Assembly (NCBI RefSeq): GCF_012927355.1 | Contig: NZ_JABBGK010000010.1 | Coordinates: 43,080-107,079 of the forward strand | Source of the DNA: Rhizobium terricola | Lineage (GTDB): Bacteria > Pseudomonadota > Alphaproteobacteria > Rhizobiales > Rhizobiaceae | DNA length: 64,000 nucleotides | Direction: 5' to 3' | Part shown: positions 1-8,706 of the stretch, in pieces | How positions within the stretch are numbered: the stretch's first letter is position 1 | Layout: each line of letters begins with the position of its first letter | Translations under genes and position numbers: made by a program | The notes under the pieces: model-generated | The model's input: only the letters and a program-made list of their open reading frames with translations | Database searches by the model: none | Told to the model about the DNA's origin: nothing

Positions 1-848
1 TCCTTCGAGGCAAAGATGTTGCCGAGACGTCCGAAGGCGGTGACGACCTCGTCGGCAATGAAGAGGATGTCGTTCTCTCGGCACAATTCGCGCATGCGGG
101 TCAGGTAGCCAGGCGGCGGCACGATCACACCGCCGGAGGCCATGATCGGCTCGGCGACGAAGGCGCCGATGGTCTCTGCGCCCAGTGTTTCGATTGTCGT
201 GCTAAACTCCTCGACCAACATGTCGCAGAAGGCCTCGACCGATTGGCCGGCCGGGCGACGGAACGGGTTGGGGCAGGAGAGCTTGACCACGAGATCGCCG
301 GCGCTGTCCATCCAGTCATGGTCCCGCGGTCGGCCATTCAGCGAGGCCGAGAGATAGGTGGAGCCGTGATAGCCGCCCTGGCGGGCGACGATCCTCTTCT
401 TGGTTGGGCGGCCGAAGACATTGTTGGAGAACTGCATGAAGCGCAGCGCCGTCTCCACCGCCGACGACCCCCCCGTCGTATAGAAGACATGGTCGAGATC
501 GCCCGGCGCGTGGGCGGCCAGCCGCTTGGACAGGCGGACCGAGGGTTCACTCGCCGTGTACCAGGGGGAATTGTAGGAGAGTGTCATCGCCTGTTCGTAG
601 AGGGTTCGGGCAATCGGCTCGCAGCCATGGCCGACATTGGTGCACCACATGCCGGCGGGGCCGTCGATGAGCCTGCGTCCTTCAATGTCGGTGACATAGA
701 TGCCGTCGCCGGCGATGATGCCGCCCCGCGCCTCCGCACCGATCTCGCCGGCAACCGGCCAGGGCTGGATCAGGTGCCCTTTTGCCATCTCGGCAAAGTC
801 CAGGCGTTCGGTTGCAGACATGGTCTCGACATTGCGGATAGCTGCCAT
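1..848 (-). CDS. Class III aminotransferase, C-terminus beyond window
   Basis: The visible 282 codons encode the N-terminal part of a PLP-dependent class III (omega) aminotransferase; the frame runs off the left edge. The start ATG is at 848. Recognisable family signatures are the GPAGMWCTNVGHG stretch near residue 65, the TTGGSSAVETALR cofactor-phosphate region near 118, GGYHGSTYLSAS near 150, and the IADEVVTAFGR motif near 265 that carries the PLP-pyridine aspartate. The catalytic lysine lies outside the window. Such enzymes transfer amino groups from omega-amino acids or diamines to pyruvate or 2-oxoglutarate. Divergence from a polyamine-type ABC importer and a shared operator-like palindrome make a role in amine breakdown likely. 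The exact substrate cannot be read from the sequence. Confidence 0.9.
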   Translation of the reverse strand, partial: MAAIRNVETMSATERLDFAEMAKGHLIQPWPVAGEIGAEARGGIIAGDGIYVTDIEGRRLIDGPAGMWCTNVGHGCEPIARTLYEQAMTLSYNSPWYTASEPSVRLSKRLAAHAPGDLDHVFYTTGGSSAVETALRFMQFSNNVFGRPTKKRIVARQGGYHGSTYLSASLNGRPRDHDWMDSAGDLVVKLSCPNPFRRPAGQSVEAFCDMLVEEFSTTIETLGAETIGAFVAEPIMASGGVIVPPPGYLTRMRELCRENDILFIADEVVTAFGRLGNIFASK

Positions 849-905
849 TGCGAGCCTCTTTCGTATCGCTTCAAGCGTATGAATTTGATTGAAGAATAGC
901 ACTAT

Positions 906-923
906 ATTGAATGGACGTTCAAT
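906..923. promoter_or_regulatory. Operator-like palindrome, copy 1 (putative TetR/BetI-type site)
   Basis: An 18-bp inverted repeat, ATTGAAtGgaCgTTCAAT, lies between the aminotransferase (start 848) and the divergent importer operon (start 1070). In the minus orientation it matches 16 of 19 positions with the site at 8634-8649, counting the shared flank CATTCAATAT. Both copies sit about 60 bp before the start codon of a minus-strand catabolic gene. Because a BetI-like TetR regulator is encoded at 8912-9580, I infer these are its operators. Confidence 0.55.
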
Positions 924-1069
924 CAGATTCGAATGAGGGGTGCTTGCATTCCGTCAACAATTGCGCTCATCATGCGAAACGGAACGGAAGAGGCGGAAAG
1001 CCGGAGGGCTGCCATGCGTCGCTTGCTGCATTACGCCTGTTGTCACGCAAACCTCGGGGAGGGACGCTG

Positions 1070-1990
1070 ATGGCGATGGCTGTGGATCGGTCAGCCTCTG
1101 CGGTGGAAAATGACCTGCCTGCAAGGCCGTCATGGCTGCGTGGCGAGGAAGCGGCCGGGCTTGCTCTCATTTCGCCGACGGCCCTTTACGCCCTGCTCCT
1201 GCTGGGCATCCCGATCCTCACCGTCTTCGCCTACAGTTTCTGGACGCAGAACTACCTGGAGATCGATCGCAGCTTCACCTTCGAGAACTACCGTGTCGCC
1301 CTGACGGAGCCCATCTACCGCGATCTGCTGCTGCGCTCGCTGGCCATCTCCCTCGTCGTGTCCGTTGTGACGGTCGTCGTTTCCTATCCGGTCGCATGGT
1401 TCATCTCCTTTCACGGAGGGAGCCACAAGAACCTGCTGCTCTTCCTGATCACCGTGCCCTGCTGGACGAGTTACCTGCTGAGGGTCATGTCCTGGAAGAT
1501 GATCCTCGGCTATCAGGGGGTCCTCAACACAGGGCTGATGTCGCTCGGCATTACCAGCGAACCGATCGCCTCGCTTCTCTATAATTCCAACGCGGTGGCC
1601 ATCACGCTGGTGCACAGCTGGGCGGCTTTCGCTATCCTGCCGATCTACGTGTCGCTTGAAAAGATCGACCGCTCCCTGGTCGAGGCGGGGCGCGATCTGG
1701 GTGATGGGCCGGTGCGCAGCTTCCTGAGAGTTGTTCTGCCGCTCTCCATGCCGGGGGTCGTGTCCGCGCTCCTCATCGTCATGATCCCGACCGTCGGCGA
1801 CTATGTCACGCCACGCCTCGTTGGTGGCAAAGACGGGGTGATGATCGCGACCGCCATCCAGGCGCAGTTCGGCAAGGCGGCCAACTGGCCGCTCGGTGCC
1901 GCCTTGTCGGTCACCACGATGGCGATCGTTTCCGTCATGGCCGGCGCCTGCGCGCTTCTTCTCAAATTTGCGGCGAGGCGGATCCGATGA
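1070..1990 (+). CDS. ABC transporter permease, PotB-type (polyamine/opine/Fe family)
   Basis: Inner-membrane permease of about 306 residues with six predicted hydrophobic segments and the binding-protein-dependent transport signature (EAGRDLGDGPVRSFLRVVLPLSMPG, shown here only as its EAGRDLG and LPLSMPG ends) near residue 205-228. It matches the PotB/PotH side of spermidine-putrescine importers. The open frame extends upstream to 911, but the start at 1070 has a good ribosome binding site (GGGGAGGGA) and removes a non-family N-terminal extension. It is the first of three overlapping genes. The stop overlaps the start of the next permease by 4 bp, indicating translational coupling. The binding protein is encoded separately at 9605. 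Confidence 0.9.
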   Translation: MAMAVDRSASAVENDLPARPSWLRGEEAAGLALISPTALYALLLLGIPILTVFAYSFWTQNYLEIDRSFTFENYRVALTEPIYRDLLLRSLAISLVVSVVTVVVSYPVAWFISFHGGSHKNLLLFLITVPCWTSYLLRVMSWKMILGYQGVLNTGLMSLGITSEPIASLLYNSNAVAITLVHSWAAFAILPIYVSLEKIDRSLVEAGRDLGDGPVRSFLRVVLPLSMPGVVSALLIVMIPTVGDYVTPRLVGGKDGVMIATAIQAQFGKAANWPLGAALSVTTMAIVSVMAGACALLLKFAARRIR

Positions 1991-2808
1991 GCCTGCTGAA
2001 CCCTAAACGCTGGCGGTTGCTGCCGGTTTACATGGCCCTCTATCTCGCCTTTCTGTATCTTCCGATCCTGTTGCTTCCGGTATTCTCCTTCAATGATGCC
2101 GCTGCTACGCGCTTCCCGCTCGCCGGCTTCACGACCAAGTGGTACGCCTCGCTCTGGGGCAATCGCGAAATGCTGGATGCGGCCTTCAACAGCCTCATGG
2201 TCGGTATCTGCGTGTCGGTTCTGTCGACGGGGCTGGCGATCTGCGCCGCCCGTGCGGTGACCCGCTACCGCTTCCGGGGCCGCCGGGCTGCAAACGGCCT
2301 GATCATGGCGCCGCTCTTCCTGCCCGAAATCATCGTTGCCGTCTCCTTGCTGATGATCGTGCTTCAGATCGGCGTGCAACTCTCGCTCCTGACCGTCATC
2401 CTTGGACAGGTGGTGTTCTGCCTGCCCTATTCCATGGCTGTGCTGACGGCCGGTTTCGATGGCTTCGATCGGTCGCTGGAAGAGGCTTCGCTCGATCTGG
2501 GCGAAACCGCCTTCGGCACGTTCAGGCGCGTCACCTTGCCGGTGGTGGCGCCGGCCATCCTGTCCAGCCTGCTGGTCTCCTTCACCATCTCGCTCGACGA
2601 ATTCCTGCTTGCATTTTTCCTGTCGGGTACCGAACCGACACTGCCGGTCTACATCTGGGGGCAATTGCGTTTCGCCGCCAAGCTTCCAGGCGTTCTAGCG
2701 CTCGGCAGCATCATGCTCGCCTTGTCCATTGGCCTGCTTGTCGTCGCTGAACTTTTGCGTCGGCGCGCCGAGCGGCAGCTTTCTGCGGGAGCCTTTGCCC
2801 ATGTCTGA
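1987..2808 (+). CDS. ABC transporter permease, PotC-type
   Basis: Second inner-membrane permease, 273 residues. The N-terminal hydrophobic segment YLPILLLPVFSFND is typical of PotC/PotI. The EAA loop (EEASLDLGETAFGTFRRV) lies near residue 166, followed by the PVVAPAI and SFTISLDEFLLAFFLSG stretch seen across polyamine permeases. It pairs with the product of 1070-1990 to form the channel. Its start overlaps the upstream stop (ATGA) and its end overlaps the ATPase start by 8 bp. This is a compact operon whose stoichiometry is probably set by coupled translation. The substrate is inferred from family (polyamine or a related cationic amine) and is not proven. Confidence 0.9.
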   Translation: MSLLNPKRWRLLPVYMALYLAFLYLPILLLPVFSFNDAAATRFPLAGFTTKWYASLWGNREMLDAAFNSLMVGICVSVLSTGLAICAARAVTRYRFRGRRAANGLIMAPLFLPEIIVAVSLLMIVLQIGVQLSLLTVILGQVVFCLPYSMAVLTAGFDGFDRSLEEASLDLGETAFGTFRRVTLPVVAPAILSSLLVSFTISLDEFLLAFFLSGTEPTLPVYIWGQLRFAAKLPGVLALGSIMLALSIGLLVVAELLRRRAERQLSAGAFAHV

Positions 2809-3922
2809 CATGCCGATGATCACGATTTCTGGCGTGAACAAGTTCTACGGGATCTACAAGGCGCTGACCGATGTCTCGATCGACATTGCTGCTGGCGAAT
2901 TCTTCTCGCTACTCGGTCCGTCCGGTTGCGGCAAGACCACGCTTCTGCGGTCGATCGCGGGTTTCGAGACACCAAGCTCCGGCGATATTCGCATCGACGG
3001 CCAATCGATGATCGGAGTGCCGCCGAACCTCCGTCCGACCAACATGGTCTTCCAGAGCTACGCGATCTTCCCGCATCTGAATGTCGAGGAGAACGTCTCC
3101 TACGGTCTGAAGCGATTGAAGCTGGGAGCAGTGGAGGAACGTCGACGTGTTGGCGATGCGCTCGATCAGGTGCGCCTTGGCCATCTCGGCAAGCGCCGCG
3201 GCCACGAGCTCTCCGGTGGCCAGCGGCAACGCGTGGCCCTTGCCCGGGCGCTGGTCTTGCGCCCCAAGGTGCTCTTGCTCGATGAGCCGCTGTCGGCGCT
3301 CGACAAGAAGCTGCGCGAGGAGATGCAGTCTGAATTGCGTGCCCTGCAGAAGGCCGTCGGCATTACCTTCGTCCTTGTGACCCACGACCAGTATGAGGCG
3401 CTGGCGCTGTCGGACCGGATCGCGGTGATGTTTGGCGGGCGCATCGCCCAGCTGGCGACGCCGAAGGAACTCTACCAACATCCCCTCACGCGGATGACGG
3501 CGGATTTCCTCGGCGGCATGAACTTTCTCTCCGGCAAGGTAACAGAGAAGGTCGGCGACATGCTGTCCGTTGAGACCGAACGTTTCGGACGGTTGCGGCT
3601 GGCCGCTGCCGCCTGCGGTGGTCGCCCGGGCGACTACGTCACGCTCGGCATTCGCCCCGAACGCCTGCGGCTTCTCTGGGATGGGGAGCATGCGGATCAT
3701 GAGTTGCAGGGGAGGGTCACAGATCGGGCCTATTTCGGCGAGACGACCCATCTCTCAGTCCGCGTCGACGGACTGGAGCAGCCACTGTCGATGATCGAGA
3801 CCAACACTTACGGCGCTGATGATCTGCCGATCGGAGCCTCCATCCGGCTGGCCTATGATCCGGAGGCTTTCGTAGCGCTGGCCGACGACGAGGCCGACGA
3901 TCGTATCCGGAGGATCGGCTGA
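2801..3922 (+). CDS. ABC transporter ATP-binding protein, PotA-type
   Basis: Cytoplasmic ATPase of 373 residues that powers the permease pair upstream. Walker A GPSGCGKTT is at about 39-47, the signature LSGGQ at 137-141 and Walker B LLLDEP at 158-163. These are followed by the VTHDQYEAL switch region and a C-terminal TOBE-like domain from about residue 270. The longest frame starts at 2729, but the ATG at 2801 begins exactly where PotA-family proteins begin. It overlaps the permease stop by 8 bp. The gene ends 2 bp from a convergent gene on the other strand, with no visible terminator between them. Confidence 0.92.
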   Translation: MSDMPMITISGVNKFYGIYKALTDVSIDIAAGEFFSLLGPSGCGKTTLLRSIAGFETPSSGDIRIDGQSMIGVPPNLRPTNMVFQSYAIFPHLNVEENVSYGLKRLKLGAVEERRRVGDALDQVRLGHLGKRRGHELSGGQRQRVALARALVLRPKVLLLDEPLSALDKKLREEMQSELRALQKAVGITFVLVTHDQYEALALSDRIAVMFGGRIAQLATPKELYQHPLTRMTADFLGGMNFLSGKVTEKVGDMLSVETERFGRLRLAAAACGGRPGDYVTLGIRPERLRLLWDGEHADHELQGRVTDRAYFGETTHLSVRVDGLEQPLSMIETNTYGADDLPIGASIRLAYDPEAFVALADDEADDRIRRIG

Positions 3923-3924
3923 CT

Positions 3925-4179
3925 TCACCCACAGTGGAAGCGGGACAGCCGGTCGAGCCAGTCGGCGCCGATGTGGTAACGCCGCAAGACGTCAGCGGGG
4001 TCTTCCGCGTCCAATCTGGCCAGATAGCGATAGACTTCGAGGGTTTGCACATCCATCTCGCCCTGCATGTAAAAATACATGGCCGCTGCATAACGTGTGC
4101 GTCCTGACCACTCGATCCCGGACGGCTGGGTGACGAGCTTCCATTGCGCCTGAGTTTCGCTTTCCAGATCGGCGGCCAT
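3925..4179 (-). CDS. Small conserved-looking protein of unknown function (84 aa)
   Basis: I do not recognise a family. The protein is 84 residues, soluble, and rich in aromatic and charged residues (the run MYFYMQGEMDVQTLEVYRYL lies near residue 34). It has no signal peptide or membrane segment. It starts 9 bp after the stop of the GcvT-like gene and has the same orientation, so it is the last member of the operon 8571-3925. Position and helical character fit an accessory or small subunit of the oxidation pathway encoded upstream. That is inference only. A chance frame is unlikely given the tight packing. Confidence 0.65.
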   Translation of the reverse strand: MAADLESETQAQWKLVTQPSGIEWSGRTRYAAAMYFYMQGEMDVQTLEVYRYLARLDAEDPADVLRRYHIGADWLDRLSRFHCG

Positions 4180-4188
4180 GACGCGACC

Positions 4189-5409
4189 TCAGAACCGACC
4201 CGGCGGTGTGACTGTGCGGCGCGGCAGCTTGACGAAAGGACGCGGCACGATCTTGGCCCGCTTCATCAGCTTCTGGTACTGGAGTTCCCGCATCGCATAG
4301 ATTTCCACCCAGAGATCGTCGAGGATCTGTTCGCCAAAGGGGCGAGTGAGCGTCGCGATCGCGATGTTGCGCTTGGCCGTCGGCGACCAGATGCCGGCGG
4401 TGACGATGCCGGCTTCGCGGCTTTTGCGATGGTAGACCAGCGCGTGCTCTGCGGGCACGTTGCCCTCGATCTCAAGCCCGACCAGAATGTATTTGAGTGA
4501 CTTCGTTCGTCGCGCCTTGAGAATGGCGTCGCGTCCGTTGAAATAGGGCTTGTCGGGGTCCACCAGCCAGTCGAGCCCGATCTCGTCGGGAAGCCGTTGC
4601 CGGTCGGGGCGCAAGGCGGTTTCGGCGGTGGTGAAGTCTGTATTGGCGACGATGAAACCGGCTTCGATGCGGGTGCGGTTAAGCGCGCCGTAGCCGATGG
4701 CCTGCAGGCCGAACAACTGCCCCGCGGCCCAGATCCTATCCCAGAGCGACAGGGCGATCTCGGCGGGGGCAAAAAGCTCGTAGCCGAGGTCGCCGGTAAA
4801 GCCGGTCCGGGAGATCAGGATCTCGTGGTCCTGATGCTGGAATGTCGAAATCTGAAAAGGCTTGAGCGTCTCGACACCGGCAAATCCGGCAGCATCAAGC
4901 ACCGAAAAGCTGGTTGGCCCCTGGAGTGCAACGGCGGCCAGTGTTTCGGTCTCTTCCTCGATCGTGACGTTGAAACCATCGGCGCTGTCGGTCAGCCAGG
5001 GCAGGTGACGCTCCTGGCAGCATAGGCGGAAATCGGTTTCCGCCAGGCGGAAGAGCGTGCCGTCATCCAGCACATGGCCGTGATCGTCGCACCAGGCGGT
5101 ATACTGCACCCGGCCGGGCTGCAGCTTGCGCACGTCGCGCAGCGTCAGGCGGTTGAGGAAGCGTTCGGAATCGACGCCGCGGATGCGGTATTTGACCATC
5201 GGCGAGATGTCGAACAGGGCGGCCGTGGAACGGATGGCGAAGTATTCGAGTTCGTCGTCGAAGACCGAATGCGGCGCCTTGTAGCCGGCCCAGGAATACC
5301 AGTCATTGGTGGTCGACAGCGCCGCGATGCGGGAGTGGAACGGTGTTTCCAGTCGAGGCGTGGCGATGTGAATCTGGCCGGCGCGGCGCTGGGCGGGGTC
5401 GAGGATCAT
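4189..5409 (-). CDS. GcvT-like aminomethyltransferase family protein
   Basis: This 406-residue protein belongs to the glycine-cleavage T / dimethylglycine oxidase / DmdA folate-binding family. Family marks are FDISPMVKYRIRG near residue 85, the VQYTAWCDDHGHVLDDG motif near 121, SRTGFTGDLGYELF near 215, and the C-terminal barrel with EIEGN, GIVTAG and PTAKRNIAIA. Relatives move one-carbon units from methylamines to tetrahydrofolate. No GcvH or GcvP lies nearby, so it is not the glycine cleavage system itself. Neighbours (FAD oxidoreductases and an amine importer) suggest demethylation of an N-methylated or amine compound. Its start overlaps the upstream FAD gene by 4 bp. Confidence 0.85.
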   Translation of the reverse strand: MILDPAQRRAGQIHIATPRLETPFHSRIAALSTTNDWYSWAGYKAPHSVFDDELEYFAIRSTAALFDISPMVKYRIRGVDSERFLNRLTLRDVRKLQPGRVQYTAWCDDHGHVLDDGTLFRLAETDFRLCCQERHLPWLTDSADGFNVTIEEETETLAAVALQGPTSFSVLDAAGFAGVETLKPFQISTFQHQDHEILISRTGFTGDLGYELFAPAEIALSLWDRIWAAGQLFGLQAIGYGALNRTRIEAGFIVANTDFTTAETALRPDRQRLPDEIGLDWLVDPDKPYFNGRDAILKARRTKSLKYILVGLEIEGNVPAEHALVYHRKSREAGIVTAGIWSPTAKRNIAIATLTRPFGEQILDDLWVEIYAMRELQYQKLMKRAKIVPRPFVKLPRRTVTPPGRF

Positions 5410-6965
5410 CGTTTCTCTCCGGCAAGAATTTGACGCGCCGCCAACAGTCCCGGCAAGCCCGAGATACCGCCGCCCGGATGTGCGCCGGCACTGGCGAGGA
5501 ATAGCCCCTCGAGCGGCGTGGAGAAGCGCGACGCAGCGTGCACCGGGCGGTTCACCAGAAGTTGGTCGGCCTGCAGCTCGCCGTGGTGCCAGTGCCCGCC
5601 CGGCATGCGGTATGCGGCCTCAATATCGGGCGGTGCCAGCACCCGCGCGGCCTGCACGCTACGGCCTGTGCCCGGCGCGTGGCGCTCAAGAACGGCGAGG
5701 GCTGCATTTCGAAGCCGGTCCCTTCCGCTTTCCCAGCCCTCCTTCAGGGCATACGGCACGAAGGGGATCAGGGCAGACAGTGTCGCGGCACCTGATGGAG
5801 CAAGCGAGGGCTGTGACAGGCTCGGCAGCATCACCTCCATGACGGGGTCGGCCGGAAGCTCGCCGTATTTCGAGGGATTGAAGGCGGTTTCGACATGCTG
5901 CATCGACCGGCCGATCACCAGTCGGCCGGTCAGCGCATCCTCTGGAACGCCGGTGAAGTTTGGTGGTGCATCAAGGGCCAGATCGAGCCGGGCGACATTG
6001 CCCATTGAGCGGATGTTACCGATGGCGCGCCGGAAGCCGGTGCCGATCTCGGTTGCGTCGACGAGCGCAAGGAAGGTCGTCTTCGGATGAACGGCAGAGA
6101 CAATGATTGGTGCCGTGAGCGTTTCTCCGCTTTCCAGCACGACACCGCTGACGACACCGCGATCTGCCAGGATCCGGCCGACGGCAGCTCCGGTTCTGAG
6201 CGTCACACCTGCCTTCAGCGCGCCGGCGACGAAGGCTTCGCCGAGTGCGGCCATTCCGCCTTCGGGCACGAACTGGCCACCAATGCGTCCATTCGCTTCG
6301 CCGGTCAGGCGATAGTAAAGGCCGAGCAGCGAGGTGGGCGAGCGCGGGCCGAGCTGGATGCCGAGCGTCGCATCAAAGGCAACAAGGGCCTTCAGGCGAT
6401 CGTCGGTCAGGTATTCGTCGGCGACATCGGCGACATTCATCAGGAGCATGCGCAGGAAATCGCGCCCCTCTTCTCGCCCCTTGAACAAGAGGGCAAGGCC
6501 TGCCGTACCGAGTGCGGTGAGATCGCCCATGCCAATCTTTTCGAGTGGTGGCGGTGTGCGCTTGAGAAAGCGACGCAGGATGCCAGCCTGGAAGATCAGC
6601 TTGTCGCGCAGTGTCCGGAAACGCTCGGCTTCCTCGGGCGACACCCCGCTGATCCGGTCGCCATAGGCGCCTTCCAGGATAACTGGCGCTTCGGCGCCTG
6701 AGAGTAGGGTGGTTGGAAGCTCGCGGCCTCCGGCGAGGTTTGCCGGCAGCGCCATCAGCTTTGCGACATCAGGATCGAGCCGGTTGATGATCTGGCCTGG
6801 ACCGTTCGCCCGGAAGCCGGGATGGAAGGTGTCTCCCCGCAAGGCGCCGCCGGCCTCCTGATGCGCTTCCAGGACCACCACCTTGCGACCGCTGCGGGAG
6901 AGGGCGGTCGCTGCGGTCAGCCCGTTGTGGCCGCCGCCGATCACGATGGCATCAAATGACGTCAT
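5406..6965 (-). CDS. FAD-dependent oxidoreductase, phytoene desaturase-like (second copy)
   Basis: A 519-residue flavoprotein. The N-terminal dinucleotide fold IVIGGGHNGLTAA is at about 8-20, followed by VVVLEAHQEAGGALRG, and the C-terminal FAD motif GLFLASAGAHPGGGISGLPG lies near 490. This architecture defines the CrtI/NAD(P)-binding Rossmann oxidoreductase family, which includes carotene desaturases and many amine or unknown-substrate oxidases. No carotenoid genes are nearby. The frame could begin at a GTG (6974), but the ATG at 6965 fits the fold better. It overlaps the end of the related gene 6952-8571, and the pair look like an old tandem duplication now diverged. Confidence 0.88.
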   Translation of the reverse strand: MTSFDAIVIGGGHNGLTAATALSRSGRKVVVLEAHQEAGGALRGDTFHPGFRANGPGQIINRLDPDVAKLMALPANLAGGRELPTTLLSGAEAPVILEGAYGDRISGVSPEEAERFRTLRDKLIFQAGILRRFLKRTPPPLEKIGMGDLTALGTAGLALLFKGREEGRDFLRMLLMNVADVADEYLTDDRLKALVAFDATLGIQLGPRSPTSLLGLYYRLTGEANGRIGGQFVPEGGMAALGEAFVAGALKAGVTLRTGAAVGRILADRGVVSGVVLESGETLTAPIIVSAVHPKTTFLALVDATEIGTGFRRAIGNIRSMGNVARLDLALDAPPNFTGVPEDALTGRLVIGRSMQHVETAFNPSKYGELPADPVMEVMLPSLSQPSLAPSGAATLSALIPFVPYALKEGWESGRDRLRNAALAVLERHAPGTGRSVQAARVLAPPDIEAAYRMPGGHWHHGELQADQLLVNRPVHAASRFSTPLEGLFLASAGAHPGGGISGLPGLLAARQILAGEKR

Positions 6966-8571
6966 GGGCTTCACTCATATGGTGCCGATCCCGCTTGAGG
7001 TCGCGCAGGATCTCCCGGGCGGCGTTGCGGCCGGGAGCCCCCATCACGCCGCCTCCGGGATGCGTTGAGGACCCGCAGATGTAGAGGCCTTTGACGGGGC
7101 TGCGATACTGGGCGTAACCGGGGACCGGTCGGTTGAAGAGAAGCTGGTCGAAGGTCAGTTCGCCCTGGAAGATATTGCCTTCTGTCAATCCGACCTCCGC
7201 CTCGATTTCGCGCGGCGTGCGCACCTCCATGTGCAGGATGCGATCCCGGAAGCCCGGCGAGTATTCTGCGATCTGGCTGACCACCGTTTCGGCGAAAGCG
7301 TCGCGATCGGCATCGGTCCAGTCCCGCCCGTCGACTTGTGGAGGGCAGTATTGCACGAAGCAGCTCATGAAATGCTTGCCAGGCGGCGCCATGGTCGGAT
7401 CAAGCGTGGTCGGGATCATCATGTCGACGAAGGGGTCGGCCGACCAGCGCCCATCCTTCCAGTCGTCATAGGCTCGTTCCATGCGCTCCACGCTGTCGGT
7501 AAAGTGCATGTCGCCGCGAATGCAGGTGGAGCCTTGCGGCAGGGCCGGAAACTCCGGCAGGCTGTCGAGCGCGATGTTGAGCTTGCCTGACGAGCCGCGC
7601 ATCTTGAAATGACGGACACGGTGGACAAAGCGTTCGGGCAAGTCCTTTTCCTCGACGAGCTTGAGGAAGGTTCGCTTGACATCGGCATTCGAGACGATCG
7701 TGCGGCCACGCACCTCCTCGCCATCGGACAACACCACCCCGGTCGCTTCGCCCGCGCGGGTCAGGACCTTGTCGACATCGGCGCCGGTGCGGATCGTTCC
7801 GCCTGCAGCTTGAAAGGAGCTTGCAAGGGCTCTGCTGATCGCCCCCATGCCGCCGCGGGCATAACCCCAGGCGCCGACCGATCCGTCGACTTCGCCCATA
7901 TAGTGATGCAGCAGCACATAAGCCGTGCCGGGCGACATCGGGCCGAGTGCCGTGCCGATGATGCCGGACAGCGCCAGATAAGCTTTCACCACATCGGTCT
8001 CGAAGTACTCGTCGAGGAAATCCGAGATCGACATGGTCCAGAAGCGCAGCGTCGCGGCCATTTCGGCGGCGGAAAAGTCCCCGAAACGTTTTGCAAGGAA
8101 CAGCAGTTCACTGACGTCGCGCGGCTTGAATGAAAAGGGATCGGGTGCCGTCCGCATCAGCAGGGGCTGGATGAAACGGCACTGGCGCGTCACGTCGCGG
8201 GCATAACGGTCATAGGCCTCGGCATCTCGTTTCGACCAGCGGGCGAATTCGCGCCGGTGGCTGTCATGATCCCGGTAGGAGGCGAGATAGTCGCCGTCAC
8301 GCGTGAAGACCGCGCCGCCTTCGTAGGAGATGACCTGCAGTCCGTGTTTCGGCAGCTCCAGATCGCGCATGATCTCCGGCCGGAAGAGGGAGCAGACATA
8401 GGAACAGTTCGAATAGAGAAACCCCGGCGTCAGCTCGCGGCTGGTGGCGGCGCCGCCCACCCAGTCATTCTTTTCCAGCACCAGGACATCGAGGCCGGCC
8501 TTCTGCAGATAGCAGGCCGCGACAAGGCCGTTATGGCCTCCCCCTATCATCACCACGTCATGGGTTTTCAT
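6952..8571 (-). CDS. FAD-dependent oxidoreductase, phytoene desaturase-like (first copy)
   Basis: A 539-residue flavoprotein. MKTHDVVMIGGGHNGLVAAC places the FAD-binding glycines at residues 10-16. The family C-terminal motif GLYICGSSTHPGGGVMGAPG lies near 505. The longest frame starts at 8769, but the ATG at 8571 follows a purine-rich GGGGGCAGC site and begins right at the Rossmann fold. It is the first gene of a four-gene minus-strand operon (two FAD proteins, GcvT-like, 84-residue unknown). The operator-like palindrome at 8634-8649 lies 62 bp upstream, so TetR control is expected. Substrate unknown; an amine or its aldehyde or imine product is likely from context. Confidence 0.88.
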   Translation of the reverse strand: MKTHDVVMIGGGHNGLVAACYLQKAGLDVLVLEKNDWVGGAATSRELTPGFLYSNCSYVCSLFRPEIMRDLELPKHGLQVISYEGGAVFTRDGDYLASYRDHDSHRREFARWSKRDAEAYDRYARDVTRQCRFIQPLLMRTAPDPFSFKPRDVSELLFLAKRFGDFSAAEMAATLRFWTMSISDFLDEYFETDVVKAYLALSGIIGTALGPMSPGTAYVLLHHYMGEVDGSVGAWGYARGGMGAISRALASSFQAAGGTIRTGADVDKVLTRAGEATGVVLSDGEEVRGRTIVSNADVKRTFLKLVEEKDLPERFVHRVRHFKMRGSSGKLNIALDSLPEFPALPQGSTCIRGDMHFTDSVERMERAYDDWKDGRWSADPFVDMMIPTTLDPTMAPPGKHFMSCFVQYCPPQVDGRDWTDADRDAFAETVVSQIAEYSPGFRDRILHMEVRTPREIEAEVGLTEGNIFQGELTFDQLLFNRPVPGYAQYRSPVKGLYICGSSTHPGGGVMGAPGRNAAREILRDLKRDRHHMSEAHDVI

Positions 8572-8633
8572 GCTGCCCCCAATCATGCGTTTCTCACAAA
8601 AGTGAATGAAAACCGGCGGCTTGTCCATCCATA

Positions 8634-8649
8634 TTGAATGAACATTCAG
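8634..8649. promoter_or_regulatory. Operator-like palindrome, copy 2 (putative TetR/BetI-type site)
   Basis: The core TGAATG-AA-CATTCA is a perfect inverted repeat at 8635-8648. It lies between the FAD-oxidoreductase operon (start 8571) and the divergent TetR gene. In the minus orientation it is nearly the same as the site at 906-923. Position and symmetry fit an autoregulating TetR repressor that also controls the operon on the opposite strand. Confidence 0.6.
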
Positions 8650-8706
8650 CAAGTTTGTTGCAAAGTTTGTCGAATGCGCTACTCTTCGCAGAACGAAAGG
8701 GTGCCA

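Noticed and set aside
906..1069. Longer N-terminus of the first permease starting at 911
   Set aside because: It would begin inside the operator palindrome and adds a non-hydrophobic, non-family extension; ATG 1070 has a much better ribosome binding site.
4180..5460. Possible glycine riboswitch with the GcvT-like gene
   Set aside because: The gene is internal to an operon with a 4-bp overlap to the upstream gene, leaving no leader, and I saw no aptamer-like sequence at the operon start.
5406..8571. Carotenoid biosynthesis because of two phytoene-desaturase-like genes
   Set aside because: No phytoene synthase, cyclase or isoprenoid genes are nearby. The context is amine import and one-carbon metabolism, and the family has many non-carotenoid members.
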